Below, in pieces: positions 1-7,108 of a DNA stretch of 10,596 bases. The notes beneath the pieces were generated by a model, which did not search any database, was not told the origin of the DNA, and worked only from the letters and a program-made list of their open reading frames with translations. The translations under genes were made by a program, and so were the position numbers. Source of the DNA: Thermoanaerobacterium sp. (lineage in GTDB: Bacteria > Bacillota > Thermoanaerobacteria > Thermoanaerobacterales > Thermoanaerobacteraceae); the NCBI GenBank assembly GCA_029960905.1, contig JASBVU010000032.1, positions 1-10,596 of the forward strand, given 5' to 3'. Each line of letters begins with the position of its first letter. The first letter of the stretch is position 1.

Positions 1-1
1 A

Positions 2-916
2 TCATATTTTACAAATATTCGCCAACAAACGGCTATAGACAGGAAAAATGGAATTTCGAAAGATAAATTCTTAAGAGTCATACGGACGATTAGAAAGGGA
101 AATTTATTTTATTTGAATATAAATATTAATAGTACGATAGATTATGATAAAAAAATTGAATTACTTAGAAATGCATGTAAAGTTATCCGACATATCGGAC
201 TATCAAGGACGAGAGGCTTAGGTGAGGTAAGGTGTGAATTAATAGAGAACAATATTAATGAGATTAAAAAGAGAATAAATATTAAGTCTGATATATGCGA
301 CAATAATAATAAATATAAAGTAACATACATAATAGAATTGTTATCTGATACAATTGTTTCGAATATTGGTGGTAATAGCAATGTGACTAATAGTTATATA
401 CCTGGAAGTAACATTCTTGGGTATTTTGCGACACAGTATATTAAAAAATTTATGATTAATGATGCAGAAAATGATCCTGTTTTTAAAAGGATATTTTTAT
501 CAAAGGATGTCAGTTTTTTAAATGCATATCCAACAGATAAAAAAAATAATGACTATATACCTGTACCAATAAGTATTGTCAAAGAAAAAGATAAAGAAAA
601 CTATTTTGATTTGGCTTATGATGAGGATTATCAGCATATTAAAGAAGAAAGAATTCAAACAAATTCATTGTCGGAAAATTATATAAATATTCAAGATAAA
701 TATATTAATATTATAAACCCCAAATATGTACTGCATTATCATCATAAAAGACCTGTAGATAAATCTTTTGGACATGCTACTAAAAAATCTGGTGAATTTT
801 ATAGTTATCTATCTTTATGTGCTGGAGAAAATTTTAAAGGTGGCATAATTGGCAGTAAATCGGATCTGATTAATAAAAGAACTTATACCAGAGGATTCTA
901 TAATTTTTATAGGTAA
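2..916 (+). CDS. csx10: Type III-D CRISPR RAMP fusion: Cas7 C-terminal part plus N-terminal half of Csx10 (Cas5-like); 5' partial, broken at 3' end
   Basis: Subunit of a type III-D effector that holds the crRNA. The frame is open from base 2 without a stop, so the gene starts upstream of the window; a TTG at 113 is not the true start. The codons before it read as Cas7 (TAIDRKNG, then a strand ending NLFYLNI). The same ID(R)..G pattern occurs in the downstream double-Cas7 protein (IDRFTGG). A Gly-rich RAMP loop, RTRGLGEV, is at 206-229. A new RAMP domain starts near 314, with IPGSNILGYFA near 398-430, FLNAYP near 515 and PVPISI near 560, as in Csx10. The chain then reads GEFYSYLSLCAGENFKGGIIG, again Csx10-like. 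After about 870 the frame gives non-family residues and stops at TAA 914-916; see the entry at 866-964. Family and domain order are recognised by eye. The Cas7 fusion is inferred from the two successive domain patterns. Confidence 0.75.
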   Translation, partial: SYFTNIRQQTAIDRKNGISKDKFLRVIRTIRKGNLFYLNININSTIDYDKKIELLRNACKVIRHIGLSRTRGLGEVRCELIENNINEIKKRINIKSDICDNNNKYKVTYIIELLSDTIVSNIGGNSNVTNSYIPGSNILGYFATQYIKKFMINDAENDPVFKRIFLSKDVSFLNAYPTDKKNNDYIPVPISIVKEKDKENYFDLAYDEDYQHIKEERIQTNSLSENYINIQDKYINIINPKYVLHYHHKRPVDKSFGHATKKSGEFYSYLSLCAGENFKGGIIGSKSDLINKRTYTRGFYNFYR

Positions 917-964
917 CTCCAAATGCAGAATATTCAAGAGCTAAAATATCTTTGGAGAAATAGA
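866..964 (+). pseudogene. csx10: Three successive +1 frame shifts inside the csx10 fusion gene
   Basis: The conserved Csx10 chain can be followed only by switching frame. Up to about 871 it reads ..GSKSDLI. From about 873 to 923 the next frame reads IKELIPEDSIIFIGNSK. From 925 to 960 the third frame reads AEYSRAKISLEK. From about 962 the first frame resumes with RNAYNEINIDDEEK. Joined, this gives a normal RAMP strand-loop pattern, IGNSK-AEYSRAKI, comparable to the IGRSK..YG.V motif of Csx10 proteins. Each switch equals one extra base (near 872, at T924 and near 961), so the net shift is zero and both flanks share a frame. The frame actually read through this patch hits TAA at 914-916. It may be real decay or a local sequencing or assembly fault. 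The alternative-frame reading is seen directly; the cause is not. Confidence 0.7.
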
Positions 965-1810
965 AATGCTTATAATGAAATTAATATAGATGATGAAGAA
1001 AAAATGATTATAACACTTATTTCACCAATGATATTATGTAATGAATACGGCAATATTGATTCAGATCCAAGGAATTTTATAAAGATAGTGCAAGAAGAAT
1101 ACCCTGCTCTTGAATGTAATGATAAATATTTTATAAGGCATGTTACGGTATATGGCTATAATTCGAAATGGGGATTGCCAAGGCAACAAGTTCAAGCATT
1201 AGCCTCTGGAAGTGTTTTTGTTTTCGAAATAAAAGATAAGGATAATGATTTTTCAGGACTTTCAACAAAAGCATATGGTTTGAGGACAAACGAAGGATTT
1301 GGAAGAATTACTATAAATATCCACGGACTTAAAACATTAGAAAAAAGTGATAATGAAAATGATGAATATGTTGATATGAATTTAATATCACAACATGCGA
1401 AACCGTTAATAATTTATATAGAAAAAGAAAAACTCAAAAAAGAATTAATCAAAAAAGCTATAAGTGATGCAAAAAATCAAAAATATATACTAAAAAATAT
1501 GACAAATTCAACTATTGGTAGGCTAAAAACTTTATTAAAAAAATCTAATAGTGAAGAACATTTTAAAAAATTATTATTGGAAGAATTTAAGAAAGTAAGC
1601 AAAATAAACGACATAATAAAATATTTAGAGAATAATACCTTTATCAGTATTTTGCTAAGCTTAGAAACATATCAAACTTTTAAAAGATTAGATATCGATT
1701 ATATAGGAAATACAAACATAATAAATGAATTGTTCATTTTTTATTATACAAAATTATTTAACATCTTAAGATATTTAAAAGAAAAAAAAGAAGGTGCAAA
1801 GAATGTATGA
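923..1810 (+). CDS. csx10: Second half of Csx10 (Cas5-like RAMP) with a helical, Cas11-like C-terminal tail; separated from its first half by frame disruption
   Basis: Continues the upstream gene in the same nominal frame, only two codons after its TAA. The ATG at 923 has no good Shine-Dalgarno site before it, and the first 13 or so residues do not look like family sequence. Family-like sequence begins near 962 (RNAYNEINIDDEEK). It then shows the second RAMP half of Csx10: TLISPMILCNEYGN, VYGYNSKWGLPRQQ near 1150-1190, ASGSVFVFEI near 1200-1231, and the Gly-rich RTNEGFGRI near 1281-1307. From about 1410 to the end roughly 130 residues are Lys/Leu/Ile-rich and predicted helical (NSTIGRLKTLLKK near 1505). 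In type III-Dv effectors a Cas11-like helical small subunit is fused here; equivalence is inference. The stop at 1810 overlaps the next gene by 8 bases. Without suppression or error correction, this half is probably not made as a working protein. Confidence 0.7.
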   Translation: MQNIQELKYLWRNRNAYNEINIDDEEKMIITLISPMILCNEYGNIDSDPRNFIKIVQEEYPALECNDKYFIRHVTVYGYNSKWGLPRQQVQALASGSVFVFEIKDKDNDFSGLSTKAYGLRTNEGFGRITINIHGLKTLEKSDNENDEYVDMNLISQHAKPLIIYIEKEKLKKELIKKAISDAKNQKYILKNMTNSTIGRLKTLLKKSNSEEHFKKLLLEEFKKVSKINDIIKYLENNTFISILLSLETYQTFKRLDIDYIGNTNIINELFIFYYTKLFNILRYLKEKKEGAKNV

Positions 1811-3197
1811 TAATAAAAATAAAATAGAAAGGGTAATATTCGTTTCAGGAATTTTAAAATTAGAAACACCTTGTATGATAGGTTCTGGAAATGATACTAA
1901 TACAGATATAGATGTAGTAAAAGATAATAACGATATACCGTATATACCACGGAGCTCTATAGCAGGTGTATTGCGTAGTTTTCTATCAGATGGATCTAAA
2001 GAAGATGATGAACCTGAATATGTTAAATGCTTATTTGGAAAAAGGAAGAAAGACAATGATGAATCAACAATTAGTCCGATATATTTTTATGATATGAACA
2101 TGATAAACTACAGTAATGAAAGAATTAGTACACGTGATGGTGTAAAGCTTGATTATAAAACAAAGACATCAATGGAAAATAATAAATACAATTATGAGGT
2201 TATTGAAAATGGAAGCTGTTTCCTATTTAGAATGGAAATACAGCTTAGACGAAAGTTATCATATTTAAATGATAAAGTCGAAAGTATTTTATATAGAATT
2301 TTATATTCTATGATTGATGGAGAAATAAGATTGGGCGGAAAGACTAATAGAGGTTTAGGAAAATGCACAATTGATAAAAACAGTATAAAAATTCTAGATC
2401 TCAATTTTAAAGATGAAGAATATTTAGAAGAAAACTTGACTAAATGGTTTAATTTTGACTGGAACAGTTTTGATGGTAATAAAAAATTGGATGAACTTAA
2501 ACATGAAACACATATAAATAATATAAAAACAATAAAGGTTCCGCTAAATATAGATACATCAATAATTATAAGAAGCTATAATAACCTTGAAAATTCTGAT
2601 CAAAAGCATATAACAAGCAATGGTATACCGGTTATTCCTGGTACAAGCTGGGGTGGTGCTATAAGAAGTGGATGTTATAAGATACTTAAATTGTTTTATG
2701 ATAAATTGTTAAAGCTGGATGATGATAAAATTGATAATAAAATTAATAATAAAATTAATGATAAAATCAATTCAAATATAAATTGTATTTTTGGATATGT
2801 AGACATTGAAAGTAAAAAAGCAGAAACGTCAAAGATATTAATCGAAGAAGCGAAAATTAATAATGGTAGGACATTATATCAAACGAGGGTAAAAATAGAC
2901 AGATTCACTGGCGGTGCGGCGGAATCTGCACTTTTTAATGAAGAGCCTATTTATGGTGGAGAAACATATCTGACTATAAAAATTAAATCAAAAGAAGATT
3001 GGATAACAGGATTACTAATATTGGTGATAAAGGATATACAAAATGGTTTTATCCCAATAGGTGGTGAAACTTCAGTTGGTAGAGGCATTATGAATGGAGA
3101 TAAAATATACATTGATAATGAAGTTGTCGATTCAAATACTGAAAGAAAATATCTAAAGAGTTTATATGACTTCATAGTAGGAGGTGTCTCAAAGTGA
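1803..3197 (+). CDS. Double-Cas7 RAMP protein of type III-D effector (Cas7-2x-like, Csm3 family)
   Basis: Backbone subunit binding crRNA and probably cutting target RNA. I start it at ATG 1803 (464 residues), because GAAGGTG at 1790-1796 is well spaced for it; a GTG at 1794 in frame lies inside that site. Domain 1 spans residues about 8-200: PCMIGSGND, then DID (35-37), where Csm3 proteins keep their catalytic Asp, then PYIPRSSIAGVLR, LFG and the Gly-rich GGKTNRGLGK (178-187). Domain 2 spans about 242-434: PVIPGTSWGGAIR, CIFGYVD, YQTRVKIDRFTGGAAES and GGETSVGRG (420-428). In domain 2 the region before PVIPG contains SDQKH, so an Asp is near but not exactly at the expected position. A 12-bp tandem repeat lies before CIFG in domain 2. 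It overlaps the preceding gene by 8 bases and the next by 4 (GTGA), so it is translationally coupled. The family is clear; the Cas7-2x equivalence is inference from layout. Confidence 0.85.
   Translation: MYDNKNKIERVIFVSGILKLETPCMIGSGNDTNTDIDVVKDNNDIPYIPRSSIAGVLRSFLSDGSKEDDEPEYVKCLFGKRKKDNDESTISPIYFYDMNMINYSNERISTRDGVKLDYKTKTSMENNKYNYEVIENGSCFLFRMEIQLRRKLSYLNDKVESILYRILYSMIDGEIRLGGKTNRGLGKCTIDKNSIKILDLNFKDEEYLEENLTKWFNFDWNSFDGNKKLDELKHETHINNIKTIKVPLNIDTSIIIRSYNNLENSDQKHITSNGIPVIPGTSWGGAIRSGCYKILKLFYDKLLKLDDDKIDNKINNKINDKINSNINCIFGYVDIESKKAETSKILIEEAKINNGRTLYQTRVKIDRFTGGAAESALFNEEPIYGGETYLTIKIKSKEDWITGLLILVIKDIQNGFIPIGGETSVGRGIMNGDKIYIDNEVVDSNTERKYLKSLYDFIVGGVSK
2724..2771 (+). repeat. 12-bp in-frame tandem repeat, four units, inside the double-Cas7 gene
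   Basis: Four adjacent 12-base units of the form (g/a)ataaaat(t/c)(g/a)at encode DKID, NKIN, NKIN and DKIN; a fifth, degenerate unit follows (SNIN). Because 12 is a multiple of 3, gain or loss of a unit keeps the frame. The repeat sits just before the CIFG motif of the second Cas7 domain, probably in a surface loop or helix extension. Confidence 0.9.
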
Positions 3198-3754
3198 ATT
3201 CCATTGATATTAATAAAATAAAATCATTAATTTATAGATTTTGTGAAAGTAGATGCTGCAATATTTTATTACAAAAAGATTATGAGGTTCTTTTAGGTAT
3301 TGCTACAAAAGATACAATTCGATTTTATGGTGATAATAAATTTGATGAGGAACATATAATGGACATTCGTGTTTTTGATAAAAATGGTGAACTCCATATC
3401 TGGAAAATAAATGACAACTTTTATTATAGATCTAAAGAAGATGAATTTAAAATTGATAAAAATAGAGATTATAATGAAAGAGTTTTAAAAGATAAAAAAA
3501 TATTTGTGGAATATCCGATTGTTTTTGGTTCTACGGTTGAAAAAGCTGATGGAAAATGGACAATTCTTAAAGAGAGGGAAAGAGGAATAAAAATATATTT
3601 TCCATATGATATATCCCAGGAACAATTACCAATTAGATATAAGGTTTATAACTATTATGATTTTGATGAGGATGGGATCCTAAGATTTTATGATGCAAGG
3701 TTATGTGGATTTTTTGATAAAGATTTTAAAGAGTTGGAGAGTGAGATAATATGA
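3194..3754 (+). CDS. csx19: Type III-D CRISPR-associated protein Csx19 (TIGR03984-like)
   Basis: Small non-RAMP subunit found with Csx10-type effectors; in the structurally known III-Dv complex it is part of the particle, but its exact role is not settled. The 186-residue length fits the family. Family-like features are IRVFDKNGELHIWKIN (about 58-73), a Tyr/Arg pair YYRSK, VEYPIVFGS (about 107-115), the Trp and charged stretch WTILKERERGIKIYFP (about 125-140), RYKVYNYYDFDEDGILRFYDARLCGF (about 151-176). The GTG start overlaps the previous TGA (GTGA, 3194-3197), with GGAGGTG at 3180-3186 seven bases upstream, a strong coupled start. Its stop overlaps the next ATG (ATGA, 3751-3754). No signal peptide or membrane segment, so it should be cytoplasmic. 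I recognise it from motif spacing and neighbours, without a profile search. Confidence 0.75.
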   Translation: MNSIDINKIKSLIYRFCESRCCNILLQKDYEVLLGIATKDTIRFYGDNKFDEEHIMDIRVFDKNGELHIWKINDNFYYRSKEDEFKIDKNRDYNERVLKDKKIFVEYPIVFGSTVEKADGKWTILKERERGIKIYFPYDISQEQLPIRYKVYNYYDFDEDGILRFYDARLCGFFDKDFKELESEII

Positions 3755-5691
3755 CTTGGAAGGAAGATATGAATATAAAATTTGTGAACCCATATAATTT
3801 TATATCATTGGGGAATGAATGTAAGAGAAAAAGTTTTGATAATTATATAAATAATAAAGAATTATTAACAGGTTACATTGAATGTGAATTGGAAAATTTA
3901 ACGCCGATTTTTATACCTAATACAACAAATGAAAATGCATTTACAGATAATGAAAAATATAAATCTTATGACTTTTTTTCCTATGATTATATACGTGAGC
4001 AAAAACGTACATCTGAATATTCAGAACCTGTTATACCGGCAAGTGAAATAAGGGGTGTTATACGTTCTGCATATGAGGCTTTGACAGATTCATGTATGTC
4101 AACAATAGACGATGGTAACATATTAAGTAAAAGAACAACAATACCGGCGAAACCAGGCTTATTAAAAAAAGAAAATGGGGAGTGGAAACTATATGAGGCG
4201 GAAAGATTAATGATAAAAGTAAAAGACTGTTCAATTGATAATGCACAAAATTTTAAAGATATATTATCAAAGTATAACGAAGGAGATAAGATTTATTTTA
4301 AAAGAGGTATAGAATATAAAAATTATAGGATATATACAATATCAGATATATCTAATATTAATGTTAGTGGTTATGAAGAAGGTTATATTCACTTTGGAGA
4401 GGATTTTATAAAAAAGCATCATGAGTCTATATTTAAATTGGGTAAAATGATAAAAGACATAGAAATAACAATTGATGATATAAATAGATTAGCTGGATTG
4501 ATAGATATATATACGGAATTAAATAAAAATAATAGGAAATATGAAAAATTTAATGATTTGCTAACATCAAAAGATTTTAAAAATGGCAAGAGAGTATTGC
4601 CGGTATATTATTCTACTTATAAAAAGGATGATAAGAATTACGTATATCTTTCGCCTGCATGTATTGGAAGAGAAATTTTTTCAAATAGATTAAGCGACAT
4701 CTTAAAGAATCAAGGAGGCTATCAACCTTGTAGTAGTAGAGAAAATTTATGTGAAGCTTGTGCACTTTTTGGTTTTACAGGCGATGGCGGTGAAAATAAT
4801 GCATTAGCATCACGCTTAAGATTTACAGATGCAAAAATAAAAAAAAGGAAAAATCGTAATGAAGATTACTATGATAAAATTTGTATTTTGCCTGAATTAG
4901 CATCTCCGAAAATTTCGGCAACAGAATTTTACCTTGAGCGACCATATGATGATAGAGGAAAGACATGTGATATGTGGAATTATGATTATGCATTTAATTG
5001 GAATTATAAAGATAAAAATGAACAAGATGAACAAATTGAACAATTTGATGAATATATTCCTAAAATTAGAGGAAGAAAATTTTACTGGCATTCTAAAAAG
5101 GCTAAATTTGTTTATGGACAAAATGAAAGAAATTGTAAAATAAGACCATTAAAGAAAAACAATGTATTTAGTTTTAGAGTATATTTTGATGCTATAACGG
5201 AAGATGAACTAAACAAACTTGTATGGACACTAAATATTGGTGATAACAATAATACGAATTGTCATAAGATTGGCAGAGGAAAACCAATTGGGTTTGGTAC
5301 AGTAAAAATTAGAATAAATAAAATCATAAAAAGAGATATATCCTTTGATAGCGATACAATATCATATAAGTTGAATGATTATAAAATAGATTTAAAACAA
5401 AATAGACCGTTTGATTATAATAAGAAAAACGTACAAGAATTTTTAAAAATTACTGATTTTGAAAAAGCTCCGCGAATTATAAATTATCCAATAGGTGAAG
5501 ATAAAACAAAACCTGATAAACCGAATAGTGTAGCCTCACATCAATGGTTTATAGGAAACAAACAGATTAGTTATGGACATAAAGATGCTAAAATTAAAGC
5601 AAGTGGTACAAAACCTATCATATACAAAACTTTACCCTATATATTAGATAAGGATATTACTTTGAATAAACTATATAAGGAGAGAAATTAA
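3751..5691 (+). CDS. Large Cas7-like RAMP protein with insertion, TIGR03986-like, type III-D
   Basis: Third RAMP subunit of the effector, 646 residues. It opens with the family's hallmark NPYNFISL (13-20), then a first RAMP strand GYIECELENLTPIFIPN and the loop VIPASEIRGVIRSAYEAL (94-111). Residues about 112-290 are charged and less RAMP-like, which fits an insertion in the Cas7 fold. After it come YVYLSPACIGRE, a Cys cluster C327, C334, C337 joined to the LFG motif (CEACALFGF, 334-342), RLRFTDAKI, LPELASPKISATEFYLERP (about 380-398), and the Gly-rich RAMP loop IGRGKPIGFGTV (507-518). The Cys cluster might bind zinc. The basic tail (about 560-646) is without motifs I know. It starts within the csx19 stop, and an unrecognised small gene follows two bases after its own stop. 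Strongly a RAMP; the TIGR03986 identity rests on recognised motifs and its pairing with Csx19. Confidence 0.8.
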   Translation: MTWKEDMNIKFVNPYNFISLGNECKRKSFDNYINNKELLTGYIECELENLTPIFIPNTTNENAFTDNEKYKSYDFFSYDYIREQKRTSEYSEPVIPASEIRGVIRSAYEALTDSCMSTIDDGNILSKRTTIPAKPGLLKKENGEWKLYEAERLMIKVKDCSIDNAQNFKDILSKYNEGDKIYFKRGIEYKNYRIYTISDISNINVSGYEEGYIHFGEDFIKKHHESIFKLGKMIKDIEITIDDINRLAGLIDIYTELNKNNRKYEKFNDLLTSKDFKNGKRVLPVYYSTYKKDDKNYVYLSPACIGREIFSNRLSDILKNQGGYQPCSSRENLCEACALFGFTGDGGENNALASRLRFTDAKIKKRKNRNEDYYDKICILPELASPKISATEFYLERPYDDRGKTCDMWNYDYAFNWNYKDKNEQDEQIEQFDEYIPKIRGRKFYWHSKKAKFVYGQNERNCKIRPLKKNNVFSFRVYFDAITEDELNKLVWTLNIGDNNNTNCHKIGRGKPIGFGTVKIRINKIIKRDISFDSDTISYKLNDYKIDLKQNRPFDYNKKNVQEFLKITDFEKAPRIINYPIGEDKTKPDKPNSVASHQWFIGNKQISYGHKDAKIKASGTKPIIYKTLPYILDKDITLNKLYKERN

Positions 5692-5693
5692 AA

Positions 5694-6011
5694 ATGTATT
5701 TATGCTTCACATTGATTTTTAAAAGAAATGACGGGTATCAGGAATCTTTTCAATTAATTTATGAGCCTTGTCCGTGCTGGAAAAAGGGTGATAGATGCAT
5801 AATTAATTTTAACAAAAGCCCACATTATCAGAAAGGCTCTTTTAAAGAGTTTATTAACCACATTAAGAGTACCGATTTTGAGAAGCAATGCATTTTAATT
5901 ACAGATAAGAATTGGGTTAAAAATTCTGGGTATGATGATAATAATACGTTAAATAGAATAATTGAGGATATAGAAACAGAAGGATTTAAAGTGGTAGTTG
6001 TTCAATTTTAA
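5694..6011 (+). CDS. Unrecognised 105-residue protein ending the type III-D operon
   Basis: I do not recognise this family. ATG 5694 lies two bases after the preceding stop and has AAGGAGAG at 5677-5684, so it is almost surely translated as part of the cas operon. The protein is soluble, with no signal or membrane segment. It starts with a beta-like stretch (YLCFTLIFKR), carries a Cys-rich motif CPCWKKGDRC at residues about 25-34, then an amphipathic region, ILITDKNW near 66-73, and ends in a helix and a hydrophobic strand (FKVVVVQF). The alternating strand-helix pattern would fit a compact alpha/beta fold. A role as an accessory of the CRISPR effector is suggested only by position. No nuclease, HEPN, CARF or RAMP motif is visible. 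Confidence 0.7.
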   Translation: MYLCFTLIFKRNDGYQESFQLIYEPCPCWKKGDRCIINFNKSPHYQKGSFKEFINHIKSTDFEKQCILITDKNWVKNSGYDDNNTLNRIIEDIETEGFKVVVVQF

Positions 6012-6076
6012 AAGAAAGCTTGCATAATTTCTTCCATTTTTTATCTTTATATATTGTTTGCTGTATAAGTTTAGGA

Positions 6077-6097
6077 ATACGGTAATAATTATCGTAT
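6077..6097. repeat. 21-bp near-perfect inverted repeat
   Basis: The two arms ATACGGTAAT and ATTATCGTAT flank a single central base at 6087, with one G-T mismatch. It lies between the end of the cas operon and the decayed gene. It lacks a U-tract, so it does not look like an intrinsic terminator; it could be a protein-binding site or chance in AT-rich DNA. Confidence 0.6.
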
Positions 6098-6138
6098 ATG
6101 ATTGATGCTGGACAAATTGCCTAACTGGGGGAAGCAAG

Positions 6139-6690
6139 TTGAGCGGAATAATAAATTCAAATGAACAATTAGTTGCTAAAATAAATAATATACTTAAAAA
6201 TAAAAGTAACAGTGTTGTTGATATAGTTAATGATAAACTAACTTTATCAGTGTTTTCAGAATTAAAAGATAATATGAGAAAGGTCAAAGAGATAAACCTT
6301 ATTATAAGAGACTCTTCATATATACCATCAGGCAAAGAAATATCTCGGGAGTTTGAGATAAGCCGTTCTGTAAATGATTTGCTTTTTAATTCTTATTGAT
6401 ATTATTGAAAAAAATAAACTTGGCCATCTAAATAAAGCTAAAAGCATGTATGTTTTATAGATAAACACGTAAATGTTAGAAAAGTGAAGAATCGTGCAAC
6501 AGTAAAAAGTAATTTTTTGCTTGTTGATGATGATTATGCAGTTTTTGGTGATTCTTCACTTGAAATAGTAAAGAAAAGGACTTTGGATTTGTTTAAGACT
6601 ATCAATTTAAATGTCGAGTTAACCGATAAAGCACAAATTGCACAGTTTAAAAATAGTTTTGACTTACTTTGGTTGTATATGCTAATATAA
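6139..6690 (+). pseudogene. Decayed gene, PLD-like / helicase N-terminal type, with two frame shifts
   Basis: Three frame segments join into one sensible chain. The first, 6139-6396, begins at a TTG and reads LSGIINSNEQLVAKINNIL.., a SVFSELKDN helix, INLIIRDSSYIP and KEISREFEI. It stops at TGA 6397-6399. The +1 frame from 6398 continues DIIEKNKLGHLNKAKSMYV and stops at TAG near 6458. The first frame then resumes from about 6454 with FIDKHVNVRKVKNRATV.., LLVDDDYAVFGDSSLEI, and ends FDLLW-LYMLI at 6690. The layout recalls the N-terminal phospholipase-D-like domain of clostridial SNF2-type helicase proteins, which carry similar VKFKSN/FDEIWN segments. No helicase motif remains downstream, so the rest is lost. 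There is a GGGGGAAG before the TTG, but the original start is uncertain. Decay is clear; the family is a moderate guess. Confidence 0.6.
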
Positions 6691-6837
6691 AAGTTCTATT
6701 GACATTCACAATCTCAATTTATTTTTGCTGGTGCTTTACGGATTTCTTTTGTAGAAATGATTAAAAGATACATTACAGCAGGAGATTTTGTAGAGAGCCT
6801 ATGTATAGGAATAGGTATTAGATTAGAAATCTTGGGG

Positions 6838-6849
6838 TTATGGCCATAA
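6838..6849. repeat. 12-bp perfect palindrome TTATGGCCATAA
   Basis: Perfectly self-complementary. It supplies the TAA stop for both the plus-strand remnant (6703-6849) and the minus-strand remnant (7080-6838). Confidence 0.7.
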
Positions 6850-7075
6850 ATAAATACAACAATTGCTAGATGATTTCCAATCGTTTTTGGTGAAGCTTAA
6901 TGAATGTCTTCCAAAAACAAATAAAAAAGGTATGACATAAGCACATACAGTACAAGAGACACAGAATATCATAAGCCTCTTCTTTTCAATAATACCGAAA
7001 ATTAAAGAAAATCCAGGGAGTATAAACATATGTAATGCTAAGAAAAAAGTCTCTTTCCATAAAATAAGTAAATGA

Positions 7076-7108
7076 CCCTATCTAATTTTCTGTTATTATC
7101 AGATAGGG
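7076..7108 (-). terminator. Possible terminator hairpin downstream of the SEC-C gene
   Basis: Arms CCCTATCT (7076-7083) and AGATAGGG (7101-7108) form a perfect 8-bp stem with a 17-base loop. It lies about 65 bases past the stop of the minus-strand SEC-C gene. The following minus-strand bases are moderately U-rich (TCATTTACTTATTTTA) but there is no clean U-tract, so a weak terminator or another structural element is all that can be claimed. Confidence 0.35.

Noticed and set aside
142..381. Minus-strand open frame opposite the csx10 fusion gene, and similar ones at 1775-2056, 2192-2404, 2951-3175, 4058-4246 and 4897-5121
   Set aside because: They lie wholly or mostly opposite clear RAMP genes, have low-complexity hydrophobic translations and no ribosome sites; they are complements of Lys/Asn-rich coding DNA.
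1794..1802. GTG start nine bases upstream for the double-Cas7 gene
   Set aside because: The GTG is part of the GAAGGTG ribosome site that serves ATG 1803, and nothing suitable lies upstream of it.
4934..5143. Plus-strand 69-codon open frame inside the TIGR03986-like gene
   Set aside because: Out of frame within a gene whose motifs continue on both sides; Met/Ile/Lys-rich low-complexity product.
6012..6046. Possible terminator after the cas operon (AAGAAA / TTTCTT with a T-run)
   Set aside because: Six-pair stem with a single G-C and a ten-base loop; the T-run starts several bases after the stem. Too weak to call in this AT-rich sequence.
5949..6335. Minus-strand 128-codon open frame over the end of the cas operon and the decayed gene
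   Set aside because: It covers the plus-strand small gene end and the recognisable plus-strand remnant; the translation is a Leu/Phe/Ser-rich shadow without a ribosome site.
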